A stretch of DNA of 64,000 nt, taken from positions 60,152 through 124,151 of the forward strand of contig CBIHNI010000016.1 in assembly GCA_966211455.1 (NCBI GenBank). The letters are read 5' to 3'. Source of the DNA: 21-14-0-10-47-8 sp966211455 (lineage in GTDB: Bacteria > Bdellovibrionota > Bdellovibrionia > Bdellovibrionales > Bdellovibrionaceae). Under the pieces are notes generated by a model. It was not told where the DNA came from and did no database searches. It saw only the letters and a list, made by a program, of their open reading frames with translations. Numbering within the stretch: the first letter of the stretch is position 1; each line of letters starts with the position of its first letter. A program made the position numbers and the translations under genes. Positions 51,579-60,679 of this stretch are shown here, piece by piece.

Positions 51579-52438
51579 ATAAACTAAATTTGCTGGGAGC
51601 GCTGACATTGGTTGGAGCACTGACCGCCTGCTCTTCGTCGCCAACTTCATCGTCTTCTCACGAGTCGACGGACTCCAGCTATGCAGATTCAGGCTCCGGA
51701 AAATCCAAATCAGGCAGTCGTTCTTCGGAAACGACAGAGTCAGTCAAGACGCCGCCCGCGACGACTTCGCATAATGATGCGAGCAATCTCAGCGATGCGA
51801 TCGAAACGGGCCGCGATGAAGAGATTTCGAAAGCGGCTTCGGTCGTGCTGTCAAAGAATCCAAATGATGCGAAAGCGCTGAATGCCTTGGGGCTTGTGCA
51901 TTTTCATAAAGGGCATTGGACGGCGGCTCAACTGATGTTTGACAAAGCTTTGAAGGCGGATTCGCGCATGGTGGCGGCTCACAATAATAAGGGTCTGACT
52001 TACCTAGCGCAAAAAGAAGAAAGCGATGCTTTGAAAGAGTTCCGTAAAGCTTTGGAGATCGATCCGACGAATGCGACGGCCGCGGCCAATATCGGATCCA
52101 TTTACATCGAGAATAAAGACTATACCAAAGCCTTGGTGGCGATGGAAATCGCTTATCGAAAGAACTCAAAGGATGCCAAAATCTTAAATAATTACGGCAT
52201 TGCTTTGACCGCGAACGAAAAATATCCGCAGGCAAAAGATGTTTATCAAAAAGCCATGGACGTCAATCCTGGCAACCGAGACATCATGCTCAACTATGCC
52301 ATTCTTCTGATCGATCATATGAAGAATGCGAAAGAGGGGCTGGACGTTTTGAATAAGGTGAAATTTCTTGGACCTTCGCCAGAGGTCAGGAATCGAATTA
52401 ATGTTTTGGAAAATACGGCAAAAGCTGGTTTAAAATAG
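51575..52438 (+). CDS. TPR lipoprotein (GltE/AglT-like)
   Basis: 287 residues with a lipobox LTACSSS, a Ser-rich spacer and then about five TPR units (ALNALGLVHFHKGHWTAAQLMFDKALKAD, AAANIGSIYIENKDYTKALVAMEIAY). In Myxococcus AglT/GltE is a TPR lipoprotein of the outer membrane coded beside AgmU, which agrees with the order here. It is probably anchored to the outer membrane and bridges barrel and periplasmic parts. Confidence 0.8.
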   Translation: MNKLNLLGALTLVGALTACSSSPTSSSSHESTDSSYADSGSGKSKSGSRSSETTESVKTPPATTSHNDASNLSDAIETGRDEEISKAASVVLSKNPNDAKALNALGLVHFHKGHWTAAQLMFDKALKADSRMVAAHNNKGLTYLAQKEESDALKEFRKALEIDPTNATAAANIGSIYIENKDYTKALVAMEIAYRKNSKDAKILNNYGIALTANEKYPQAKDVYQKAMDVNPGNRDIMLNYAILLIDHMKNAKEGLDVLNKVKFLGPSPEVRNRINVLENTAKAGLK

Positions 52439-52448
52439 AGAGATAGAG

Positions 52449-52748
52449 ATGGGCATCATGAAAAACAGCAAGAAAAACACAATTTGGTTTATGGCGTTCT
52501 TCGCCATCTTCACTTTTTCTTCGCTGAATCTTCATGCGCAAGACAAGCCCGCAGAAAAGCCGGAACGAAAAAAAGCCCTGAGCTTCGAAGACGAGTTGGT
52601 CGAAGGATCGACGCAGAAGCCTGAGCTGTTCTATCTCTTCCAGAAGAAGAACTTCAATTACAAACGTTTGATCAAATTGCGCGAAAATTTTCAGCCCGAA
52701 ATGAGAAAAACATCTGAGGATCTTCAACGAGTTCGGAGTTCGAATTGA
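52449..52748 (+). CDS. Small secreted protein of the Glt-like cluster
   Basis: 99 residues (or 96 from ATG 52458). Signal peptide MAFFAIFTFSSLNLHA is followed by a charged linker and the compact C-terminal motif LFYLFQKKNFNYKRLIKLRENFQPEM. It sits between the TPR lipoprotein and the FHA-TonB gene and overlaps the latter by 4 nt. It could be the counterpart of GltF, but I rely on position only. Confidence 0.6.
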   Translation: MGIMKNSKKNTIWFMAFFAIFTFSSLNLHAQDKPAEKPERKKALSFEDELVEGSTQKPELFYLFQKKNFNYKRLIKLRENFQPEMRKTSEDLQRVRSSN

Positions 52749-54823
52749 AATCACCTATCATTCTGCGAATTTTCAAAGCCAATCAGTTGCTCGAAGTGAA
52801 ACAATTCGAGGCCGATCAGATTATTTTCGGTCACGATGCCGAAGTCACAGTTGATCTTGACGATGCCAGCATTTCGGCGATTCACTGTCTGATCGAGCTG
52901 CGCGATTCCGGTTATTATCTCTGCGACATGGGATCGGGCACCGGAACCAAAAAGAATGGTCATCCGGTTTTAGATGAAGCCATTTCTTCGGGCGATAATA
53001 TCGAAGTCGGTCCTTTCCGAATTCAATTCTTTGTCGGTGCACCAAAACCAAAAGTTCCTCCGGTCGAAATGCCGGCGGCGGCACCGGTAGCGCAAGCGGC
53101 ACCACCGCCTCCACCTGCTCCGGCGCCTCAGGCTCCGGCCACACCGAAAGCACCGGCCAGTATTCCGGCCGCTCCGGTTGCAACTCCACCACCGGCGGCA
53201 GCTGTTCCATCGACAACTCGTCCGCCCAAATTGCCTGAAAGCCCCAAGGCGGCATCGGCTGGTGGATCGCACTCAAAGAAAAGCGCGGCGGGAACGTTTG
53301 CTCCGGCCAGCGAGATTCGCGATCTGGAATCATATTTGAAGCCAACAAAAGGTCCCGTGGTCGAAGTCATCGTGGCATGGCAAGAGCGCGTGCTGGCGAC
53401 TTATCATTATGGCGGCGATCAAACGGTGACCATCGGTTCATCGGCGAAAGCGGATATTTCCGTTCCTGGCGAGTTCATGCGAGGGCTGACGCCTTTCTTG
53501 GAATTAAAAGGCGGGTGCCGCGTTCTGACCGCGACCGATATGCAGGTAAGCCTGATCAATTCGTCGCAAGGCAAGTTCAACTTGGACGATATGTTGAAGA
53601 CCGGAAAAGCTCTGAAAGCGGGCGCTGCAAATGCGGTGCGCTTGGATCAGGGCGAGCTTTTGTGTTTGAGCTTGGGTGGCGGCGCAATTCAAATCTACGT
53701 CCGCTACGTACCGAACACCATCAAACCAATTCTGGCGACTCCGCTGGATTTCTCGGCGGGCGAGCTGACCGGATTGATCGTGGCTTTGGTGATCGTGTCT
53801 TTGACCGCGCTTTACATGTCAGTTTACACGCCGGATGCTCCAGAACAAAAAGAAGAAGAGCAGGTTCGCTTGGCGCAATTTATTTACAATAAACCTCCGC
53901 CAACAAATCCTCCTCCGCCGACGACCACAATGCCGGTAAAAAAAGAAGCGGAAGTCAAACCTCCGCCACCACCACCAGAGCCACCAAAAGTCAAAGTGGC
54001 CGACGTGAAAAAGGAAGCGGTTCAAAAAGGAAACAAAGAATCGCAGAATGCGGTGAAGCAAGTCGAAGCGGCGAAAGCGGCTGAAGTTCGCCCGAATCCG
54101 TCCAAAGTGGATCGTCCGAAAAAATTCACTTCGATCAAGCAAGGTGGCGCGACAAAAATCGGCGACACGGCTGGGGCGAATGCGCAATCTGCGAAAGACG
54201 TTTCCAAGGTCGGTCTCTTGAGCGCCTTTGGTGGCGGCGGGGTCCGTAAGCAGCTGGATCAAGCTTACTCGGGATCGGGCGAGCTTTTGGGAATGGCAAA
54301 TCAAGCGACCGGTAAATCGGGACAAAATGAAGATCGCGCCGGTGACGATATCGGTTCGAAATTCAAAGACACCGGTGCGGGTGGCAAAGGAACGGCGACG
54401 CAAGGGATTGCGGGTGTTGGCACCAAGGGCCGTGGATCGGGGATGAGCACTTACGGTTCGGGCGTGGGCTTGGGCGGCAAAGGGAATGTCACGATCGACG
54501 CCGGTGGCGCGGATGAAGGTTGGGAAGGAACGATCGATCGCGAAGCGGTTCGCCGTGTGATCCGTTCGATTCTGAATCAAATCAAGTCTTGCTACGAGCG
54601 TGAACTTCGCGTGAAAAAAGGACTGGAAGGAAAAGTCGTCATCCAGTTTGAAATCATGGAGCAGGGGCGTGTTCGCTCGGCGAAAACCAAGAACTCGTCA
54701 ATGGGAAGTGCAACGGTTGAATCCTGTGTGGCTGCGCGAATCAAGGAAGCTCGCTTTCCGGAACCGCCAGCAGGCACGATCGCGGTCGTCGATTACCCAT
54801 TCGTATTCGGAGCGCAAGAGTAG
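52745..54823 (+). CDS. FHA-transmembrane-TonB protein (GltG-like)
   Basis: TTG start after GGAG, 692 residues. Order: FHA domain 1-95 (IIFGHDAEVTVDLDDASISAIHCLIELRD), Ala/Pro linker to about 190, a second FHA-like beta domain about 203-325 (TVTIGSSAKADISVP), transmembrane helix 341-361, Pro-rich and Gly-rich periplasmic spacers, and a C-terminal AgmX/PglI-TonB domain (INQIKSCYERELRVKKGLEGKV-like, VDYPFVFG). It would carry motor force from the inner membrane across the periplasm, with phospho-dependent control inside the cell. It precedes the TolQ/TolR genes directly. Confidence 0.85.
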   Translation: MKSPIILRIFKANQLLEVKQFEADQIIFGHDAEVTVDLDDASISAIHCLIELRDSGYYLCDMGSGTGTKKNGHPVLDEAISSGDNIEVGPFRIQFFVGAPKPKVPPVEMPAAAPVAQAAPPPPPAPAPQAPATPKAPASIPAAPVATPPPAAAVPSTTRPPKLPESPKAASAGGSHSKKSAAGTFAPASEIRDLESYLKPTKGPVVEVIVAWQERVLATYHYGGDQTVTIGSSAKADISVPGEFMRGLTPFLELKGGCRVLTATDMQVSLINSSQGKFNLDDMLKTGKALKAGAANAVRLDQGELLCLSLGGGAIQIYVRYVPNTIKPILATPLDFSAGELTGLIVALVIVSLTALYMSVYTPDAPEQKEEEQVRLAQFIYNKPPPTNPPPPTTTMPVKKEAEVKPPPPPPEPPKVKVADVKKEAVQKGNKESQNAVKQVEAAKAAEVRPNPSKVDRPKKFTSIKQGGATKIGDTAGANAQSAKDVSKVGLLSAFGGGGVRKQLDQAYSGSGELLGMANQATGKSGQNEDRAGDDIGSKFKDTGAGGKGTATQGIAGVGTKGRGSGMSTYGSGVGLGGKGNVTIDAGGADEGWEGTIDREAVRRVIRSILNQIKSCYERELRVKKGLEGKVVIQFEIMEQGRVRSAKTKNSSMGSATVESCVAARIKEARFPEPPAGTIAVVDYPFVFGAQE

Positions 54824-54880
54824 TTTTAAAATTTAATCCCGACATCGATGTCGGAGAAGCAGTTGTTCAAGGAGGAAATA

Positions 54881-55555
54881 GTGGAATCAACGGTAGCACA
54901 AGCAGCAACGGATAATATGCCGTTCTTACAGCGCGCCTTCGTCGAAGGTGGAGCTGTCATGTACGTCATTCTTTTCATCGGATTGATCACGGTCTTTTTG
55001 ATCGTCGAACGATTGATGACTCTTAAAAACCTGACAGTGGATAAAAAAGAGTTCACTGACAATATCTTCGGAATGATCCTGCGCGGAGATCTGCGCCAGG
55101 CGATCACGTTCTGCGACTCTCGTCAGACGCCTTTGACGAATGTCATCAAGGCCGGTCTCGTGCAAGCGATGAACCGTCGTCCGGATGAAGAGGTGCAAGT
55201 CGCGATGGACGCAGCGGCTCTCAGAGAAAATCCAAAATTGGAAGGTTGGACATCCTTCTTGGCGGTGACAGGAAACGTGGCGGTTTTGGCCGGTCTTTTG
55301 GGAACCATCATTGGTATGATCACTTCGTTCCGTGCGGTTGCCGCAGCTGACCCAGCGGAAAAAGCCATCGAACTTTCAAAAGGTATCTCGCACGCCCTGA
55401 ATTGTACGGCGTTTGGTCTGTTGGTTGCGATCATTTCGATTGTGGCTTACGGCTACTTCCAGCTTCGTATTCAGCGCGCCGAAAATGATGTGATCGAGAG
55501 CAGCATGAGCTTGCTCAATTTGGTTGCTAGCAACCGCGACAAACTGAAGGAATAA
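54881..55555 (+). CDS. TolQ/ExbB/MotA-type motor protein (AglR-like)
   Basis: The start is GTG 54881, 5 nt after AAGGAGG; the frame is open further upstream without a site. 224 residues, three transmembrane helices: VMYVILFIGLITVFLIVE, AVLAGLLGTIIGMITSF and HALNCTAFGLLVAIISIVAYGYF. The long cytoplasmic loop and the conserved GLLGTIxGM and Thr in TAFGLLVA are typical of proton channels of the ExbB/TolQ family. With the two following TolR-type proteins it forms a complete motor like AglRQS. Confidence 0.88.
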   Translation: MESTVAQAATDNMPFLQRAFVEGGAVMYVILFIGLITVFLIVERLMTLKNLTVDKKEFTDNIFGMILRGDLRQAITFCDSRQTPLTNVIKAGLVQAMNRRPDEEVQVAMDAAALRENPKLEGWTSFLAVTGNVAVLAGLLGTIIGMITSFRAVAAADPAEKAIELSKGISHALNCTAFGLLVAIISIVAYGYFQLRIQRAENDVIESSMSLLNLVASNRDKLKE

Positions 55556-55561
55556 ATAGCC

Positions 55562-56032
55562 ATGGCACATATCGAATCGGGTGGTGGTAAAGGTCGTCGA
55601 GTTTCGTTGGAGCTGAATCTGGTTCCGTTCATCGACTTGATGAGCGTTCTGATCACCTTTCTTCTTATCACCGCGGTTTGGTCGCAGGTGTCCATGATTC
55701 AGGTCGGAAGTTCTTTGTACGGGAAGAAGAACGACCAAGCGCCTCAAATTCCTCCTGAGGCCGACGTCGTTCTGAAGCTCGACATCCGAGCGAACGGCTA
55801 TGTTCTGACAGTTGGAAAGCAGTCGATTACGGTTCCGCTTTTGAATCAAGAGTACGATGAAGCGGGACTGCTGGCTCAGCTTGAAAAAGCCAAGCAATTG
55901 TATCCAAATAAAACCGATGCCGCGATCGCCATGTCCGATGATCTTCCTTACGAAAGACTCATCAAAGGCATGGACGGTTTCTTAAAAGCGGGATTCCCTC
56001 AAATTTCTGTTCTCACAGGAGGGCCGAACTAA
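55562..56032 (+). CDS. TolR/ExbD-type motor protein (1)
   Basis: 156 residues. Short cytoplasmic tip, one transmembrane helix with the proton-carrying Asp in NLVPFIDLMSVLITFLLI, then a periplasmic ExbD/TolR domain (VVLKLDIRANGYVLTVGKQ, PYERLIKGMDGFLKAGFPQISVLTGG). It is 6 nt after the AglR-like gene and shares one base with the next gene. AglQ/AglS-like. Confidence 0.87.
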   Translation: MAHIESGGGKGRRVSLELNLVPFIDLMSVLITFLLITAVWSQVSMIQVGSSLYGKKNDQAPQIPPEADVVLKLDIRANGYVLTVGKQSITVPLLNQEYDEAGLLAQLEKAKQLYPNKTDAAIAMSDDLPYERLIKGMDGFLKAGFPQISVLTGGPN

Positions 56033-56610
56033 TGGCAATTCATCCACCGGGCGAAAGATATCGCTACAGCAATTTGCTTCGTCGAAAAAAAGGAAAGCGT
56101 GAAGTCGCAGCCATCTTACAGCTGACGGCGATGGTGGATATGTTCACGGTTCTGGTCGTGTTTCTGCTTCAGAACTACAACGTGACCGGACAGGTTCTGT
56201 ACATTCCGAAAGAAGTGACCTTGCCGAAGGCCGAAAAAATCAAAGAACTGGCGCCTTCGATCGTGGTGACGATTTCAGAAAAAGAAGTGCTTCTTGACAA
56301 GAATCAAGTGATCACAGGCCAGGCCCTGCACAGTCAAGAGTCTTGGATGATCGAGCCTTTGCACAAGGGACTGACCGAAGCTTTGCAAAAAGCTCGGGAT
56401 GAATACGAGAAGAGTCTGCAAACCAAGCTGCAGACGGCAGTCGATGCCGCTCGTGGCGAAAAAGATAAAGAGCAAACTCCTTGGAACAAGGTGACAATTC
56501 AGGCCGATAAGGGAATTGATTTCCTCACCGTGAAGAAAGTGATGTACACAGTCACTGAAGCAGGAGCGGGCGAAATCAACTTTGCTGTAAATAAAGAAAA
56601 AGCCCAGTAA
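56032..56610 (+). CDS. TolR/ExbD-type motor protein (2)
   Basis: 192 residues. The single transmembrane helix again carries Asp (LQLTAMVDMFTVLVVFLLQ). The periplasmic part is longer than usual, with an added charged helix (LTEALQKARDEYEKSLQTKLQTAVDAARGEKDKE) before the final ExbD strand (VTIQADKGIDFLTVKKVMYTV). Two unequal TolR partners for one TolQ is the AglRQS arrangement. Confidence 0.87.
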   Translation: MAIHPPGERYRYSNLLRRKKGKREVAAILQLTAMVDMFTVLVVFLLQNYNVTGQVLYIPKEVTLPKAEKIKELAPSIVVTISEKEVLLDKNQVITGQALHSQESWMIEPLHKGLTEALQKARDEYEKSLQTKLQTAVDAARGEKDKEQTPWNKVTIQADKGIDFLTVKKVMYTVTEAGAGEINFAVNKEKAQ

Positions 56611-56619
56611 TATTTTTTC

Positions 56620-57690
56620 ATGCGAAAACTGACCGGAATTTTATTTGGGATCTTCATGGTGTTTCTTTTCCTGGAGATCTTGATCGGTTTTCCTATTTCT
56701 CTCGAACACGAACCTCTTCCCACCGAAGCCGAGCAGATCGAAAAGAAAGCCAAAGAAAAAGCCGCCGAAGAAGAAAAGAAGAAACGCGATCAGATCGTCG
56801 AAGACGCTTTGAGGGCCGGCAAAGTTCCGCCTCCCGAAGAAAAAAAAGAAGTCGCGGCTCTTGAAACGCAGCAAAAGATGCAGGGCGTGCATTTGGTCGA
56901 AAGCCGAAAAGGCTCGCGCGATTGGGAACTCTTTTCTGAAGCGGCCGAGAACACTCAAGGCGCTGGCGCTTGGAAACTCGCCAAAGTGCGTGTGCTTTTC
57001 TATAACAATGACCGCGTCGACTTTATCGTGACGGGCGATCGCGGCAATATCGAGGGTGAAAGCAAAAATTTGCGGATCGAAGGCAATGTGGTGACCAAGT
57101 CCTCGAACGGATACACTTTCGAATCGAATTCGGTGATCTACCAGTCGACCAATCGAATCATCCGCAGTCCTGATGCCATTCGCATGATCGGTCCGCCGGA
57201 TGAAAAAGGAAAAGGTCTGGTTTTGACAGGTCAACAGATGGAAGCCTGGGTCGACGAAAATTTGATGAAAATTCACGAAAAAGTCGTGGCGAATAAAACT
57301 TTAAATGACGGCAAGCAGTTTCAAATCAAAAGCCGCAGTGCCGAGTTTTCGGGCAAAAGTCGTCTGGCGCGTTTTATCGAAAATGTTTCGATCGAGGTGG
57401 GCTCGATGAAAATGGAAGGCCCCGAGGCGAATTTCGAATATCGACCCGGCGCCGATATTTTGCAGTCTGTTTTGGTGAAGGGCGGCGTCAAGGTCAGCGA
57501 TGTGGATAAGTATGCCACTTCCGATACAGTCAAGTTTGATCCTGAGCAGAATAAGTTCACCTTCAATGGGCGTCCACGCGTCGTGCAAAACAACGATGAG
57601 ATCACCGGCGAGCAAATTGTCTTCATCGATGGCGGAAAAAAGGTTAAGGTAGAAAAGATTCGTGCACGAATGGAAAAGAAAGACGAATGA
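56620..57690 (+). CDS. Fused LptC-LptA lipopolysaccharide transport protein
   Basis: 356 residues. An N-terminal transmembrane anchor (LFGIFMVFLFLEILIGF) is followed by a Lys/Glu-rich spacer to about residue 95. Next comes an LptC-like beta-jellyroll (WELFSEAAENT, VRVLFYNNDRVDFIVTGDRGNIEGESKNLRIEGNV). Then comes an LptA/OstA-like jellyroll (VLTGQQMEAWVDENLMKIHEKVVANKT, ATSDTVKFDPEQNKFTFNGRPRVVQNNDEITGEQIVF). In E. coli these are two proteins that build the periplasmic LPS bridge. The gene overlaps lptB by 4 nt and no separate lptA follows, which supports a fusion. Confidence 0.8.
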   Translation: MRKLTGILFGIFMVFLFLEILIGFPISLEHEPLPTEAEQIEKKAKEKAAEEEKKKRDQIVEDALRAGKVPPPEEKKEVAALETQQKMQGVHLVESRKGSRDWELFSEAAENTQGAGAWKLAKVRVLFYNNDRVDFIVTGDRGNIEGESKNLRIEGNVVTKSSNGYTFESNSVIYQSTNRIIRSPDAIRMIGPPDEKGKGLVLTGQQMEAWVDENLMKIHEKVVANKTLNDGKQFQIKSRSAEFSGKSRLARFIENVSIEVGSMKMEGPEANFEYRPGADILQSVLVKGGVKVSDVDKYATSDTVKFDPEQNKFTFNGRPRVVQNNDEITGEQIVFIDGGKKVKVEKIRARMEKKDE

Positions 57691-58409
57691 GCCTTTTAAC
57701 CGTTTCTCACATTTCCAAGTCCTTTAAGAAACGCAAAGTCGTGAACGACGTGTCGTTTTCCGTCGAGTCCGGACATGTGGTGGGTCTTTTGGGGCCGAAC
57801 GGTGCCGGCAAAACGACGAGCTTCTATATGGTGGTCGGTTTGGTGCAGGCGGACGCGGGTGATATCACTCTCGATCAAGAATCCATCGGCAAGCTTCCTA
57901 TGTACAAACGATCGCGCGTGGGGCTTAGCTATCTGGCGCAAGAACCCAGTATTTTTCGCAAACTGACGGTTTCCGAAAATATTCAGGTGGCACTCGAAGC
58001 GCATGGATATTCGGACTCTCGCAAAGCCGAGCGCCTGGAAGGTCTGCTGCAGGACTTTCGTATTACTCATATCAAGGACAGCCATGGGTATGCCCTTTCG
58101 GGTGGTGAAAGACGTCGTGTCGAAATCGCTCGCGCGTTGGCAGGATCGCCCAAGTTTTTGCTTCTCGACGAACCCTTTGCCGGGATCGATCCTATTGCTG
58201 TCGCTGACATTCAAGACATCATTCGCAGTCTCAAGGCGCAGGGGATCGGGATCCTGATCACCGATCACAACGTGCGTGAAACCTTGGGGATTTGTGATCG
58301 TGCTTACATTTTGAAGGACGGCCAGATCCAGGTCCAGGGGACTTCCCACGAAATAGCCAACTCTGAGCTAGCCAAAAAGTTTTATTTGGGTGAAAATTTT
58401 AAATTGTAG
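57687..58409 (+). CDS. lptB: LPS export ABC transporter ATPase LptB
   Basis: 240 residues. Walker A GPNGAGKTT, the Q-loop segment SYLAQEPSIFRKLTVSENI typical of LptB, signature LSGGERRRVEIARAL and Walker B FLLLDEPFAGIDP are complete, ending with the switch His in ITDHNV. It powers extraction of LPS from the inner membrane with LptFG (not in this window). Upstream lptC-lptA and downstream rpoN reproduce the classic gene order. Confidence 0.95.
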   Translation: MSLLTVSHISKSFKKRKVVNDVSFSVESGHVVGLLGPNGAGKTTSFYMVVGLVQADAGDITLDQESIGKLPMYKRSRVGLSYLAQEPSIFRKLTVSENIQVALEAHGYSDSRKAERLEGLLQDFRITHIKDSHGYALSGGERRRVEIARALAGSPKFLLLDEPFAGIDPIAVADIQDIIRSLKAQGIGILITDHNVRETLGICDRAYILKDGQIQVQGTSHEIANSELAKKFYLGENFKL

Positions 58410-58472
58410 GGTCATTGCAAATGCAGTGCCGTTGTTGTGGAATTGAAATAGGAACCAGACAAGGAGCCTAAT

Positions 58473-59906
58473 TTGGCAGTCCAGTTGAGACAGTCGATGA
58501 ATTTGAGCCAGACGTTGCGGATGACTCCGCAGCTGCAACAAGCGATCAAGCTTTTGCAGTTGTCGCGTATGGAACTCGAATCTGCCATTCACAAAGAGCT
58601 CGAAGAAAATCCGATTCTGGAAGAAACGCAAGATCTCAAAGAAGACGATCTGAAGCGTACGAAAGAGGCGGCGGAAACTGTCGACCCACAAGCTGAAAAC
58701 ACAAGTAACGACCAAGATCCGCAAAAGCAGGACGAGTTCGAGTGGGAATCTTATCTCGAGAATTCCTATAAACCTCCGCAACAATCTGGCGGTGGCAACG
58801 AAGAGATCATGAATTATGAAAACGTGATCTCGACGACTGAATCTTTGCATGACTACTTGATGTGGCAAGCAAAGATGTACGGATTCGCCGAAGACGAGCT
58901 GGCGCATGCGGAAATCATCATCAATTATATCGATGACGACGGTTATCTTTTGACTCCGCTGACTGAAATCGCCGAAAGCGAAAAGGTCAAAGTCGAAGAT
59001 CTCGAAGACGTTTTAAAGTTCGTGCAAGAGTTCGATCCTCCAGGTGTTGGCGCTCGTGATTTGAAAGAATGTCTATTGATTCAAGCCAAAGCCATCGAAG
59101 AAGACACGCATGATCTGGTGAGCATGATCACCAATCACCTGAAAGACCTGGAAAAGAAAAACTTTGAAGGCATTGCGCGCACCATGGGCCGCGAGATCAG
59201 TGAAATCGCCGATATGTGCAAAATCATCTACGCGATGGATCCGAAGCCGGGACGTGCCTACGCTCCGGCGGATACCCAGTATGTCACCCCTGACGTGTAC
59301 GTGTACAAAGTCGGTGACGATTACATGGTCTCTTTGAACGAAGACGGTCTGCCGCGTTTGAAGATTTCGAATTTCTATAAAAATATGCTCAAAGGTGCCG
59401 GTGGCAACGAGAAGACTCAGGATTACATCCAGGACAAACTTCGTTCCGCAGTTTGGTTGATCAAATCAATCCACCAGCGTCAGCGCACCATCTACAAGGT
59501 CACGGACAGCATCGTGAAGCATCAGCGCGAATTCCTGGATAAGGGCGCGGGCTTTATCAAGCCAATGGTTCTTCGGGATATCGCCAATGATATCGGGATG
59601 CACGAATCCACCGTGTCTCGCGTGACGACGGCGAAGTACGTGCACACGCCGCAAGGGATTTTCGAGCTGAAATACTTCTTCAATTCGGGGATTTCGACTT
59701 CGGACGGGGATTCTTTGGCCAGCGAATCGGTAAAGCTGAAGATCAAAGAACTGATTGCCAAGGAAGACCACAAAAGTCCTTATTCCGATCAGCAGATCGT
59801 CGATCTTTTGAAAAAAGATGGAATCGAAATCGCACGTCGAACGGTTGCCAAGTATCGCGACGTTCTGAAAATCTTGCCTTCAAGCCGTCGTAAAAAGATT
59901 TTTTAA
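58473..59906 (+). CDS. rpoN: RNA polymerase sigma-54 factor RpoN
   Basis: TTG start after AAGGAG, 477 residues. Region I is Gln/Leu-rich (LRQSMNLSQTLRMTPQLQQAIKLLQLSRMELE), an acidic region II follows, then the core-binding domain (DEDGYLLTP-like, FDPPGVGARDLKECLLIQ). The DNA-binding part has the helix-turn-helix ESTVSRVTTAKYV and the RpoN box ARRTVAKYR near 454-462. It should recognise the -24/-12 site seen at 12467 and work with the FHA activator at 37756. Confidence 0.96.
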   Translation: MAVQLRQSMNLSQTLRMTPQLQQAIKLLQLSRMELESAIHKELEENPILEETQDLKEDDLKRTKEAAETVDPQAENTSNDQDPQKQDEFEWESYLENSYKPPQQSGGGNEEIMNYENVISTTESLHDYLMWQAKMYGFAEDELAHAEIIINYIDDDGYLLTPLTEIAESEKVKVEDLEDVLKFVQEFDPPGVGARDLKECLLIQAKAIEEDTHDLVSMITNHLKDLEKKNFEGIARTMGREISEIADMCKIIYAMDPKPGRAYAPADTQYVTPDVYVYKVGDDYMVSLNEDGLPRLKISNFYKNMLKGAGGNEKTQDYIQDKLRSAVWLIKSIHQRQRTIYKVTDSIVKHQREFLDKGAGFIKPMVLRDIANDIGMHESTVSRVTTAKYVHTPQGIFELKYFFNSGISTSDGDSLASESVKLKIKELIAKEDHKSPYSDQQIVDLLKKDGIEIARRTVAKYRDVLKILPSSRRKKIF

Positions 59907-59962
59907 GGTGCCTGATACTTTTTGGTGCGGCAACGCGTCCATCTTATTAAGATAATCTAAGT

Positions 59963-60679
59963 ATGATCAGCATTGTGATTCCGGTTTTGAATGAAGAGGA
60001 AATTCTCCGAAAGAGTGTGGCTCGTCTTTCGGATTGGCTTTCCTTGCGGACGGTACCTTTTGAGGTGATCGTCGTCGACAACGGAAGCACGGACCAAACT
60101 GCGAAAATTGCTGAAGAGCTCGAGAAAACCTATTCTTGGTTTCGCTTTTTTCAAATCCCGCAAAAAAGCGTGGGGCGCGCCTTTGCCAAGGGCGTTCGTG
60201 AAGCCCGCTATCCTTACATCATTTCTTTGGACTGTGATCTTTCGATCGATTTGATTTTCATTCAGTATGCCGAAAGCCTTCTGAAATATTCGGCGATGGT
60301 TGTGGGCTCGAAAACCTTGGGAAACCAAAAGCGCTCGTTCATTCGCGTATTGGGAAGTCAGGTTTATCTTTTCGTCACGCAGGTGCTTTTCAATATGACG
60401 ATCACCGATTTCTCCATGGGGGCGAAGGCTTACCGCCGGGAGCTGATCCTGCCGATTTTGGACCAAATCGATTGGTGGACGGCTTACGTTTTTGAAATCT
60501 GCGTGTGGCTGACATTTCATAAGAAGACGGTGATTCAGGTCGGCGTTTCCTGCGAAGACCTGCGCAAAAGTCGGTTCAATATTTGGCACGAAGGTTTTTA
60601 TCGCTATGCCAATTTGTATCGTGTCTGGAAAGAGCTGAAGAATCCCGATTCTTGGTACCGGAAAATCCGCGCCCCATGA
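59963..60679 (+). CDS. Family 2 glycosyltransferase, polyprenol-phosphate type
   Basis: 238 residues. GT-A fold start ISIVIPVLNEEEILRKSV, then VIVVDNGSTDQTAKIAEEL, the metal site in SLDCDLSID and GAKAYRREL. It resembles dolichol/polyprenol-phosphate sugar synthases, although no transmembrane tail is present. It overlaps the next membrane-protein gene by 4 nt (ATGA). Together they could charge a lipid carrier and transfer its sugar; this is an inference. Confidence 0.8.
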   Translation: MISIVIPVLNEEEILRKSVARLSDWLSLRTVPFEVIVVDNGSTDQTAKIAEELEKTYSWFRFFQIPQKSVGRAFAKGVREARYPYIISLDCDLSIDLIFIQYAESLLKYSAMVVGSKTLGNQKRSFIRVLGSQVYLFVTQVLFNMTITDFSMGAKAYRRELILPILDQIDWWTAYVFEICVWLTFHKKTVIQVGVSCEDLRKSRFNIWHEGFYRYANLYRVWKELKNPDSWYRKIRAP

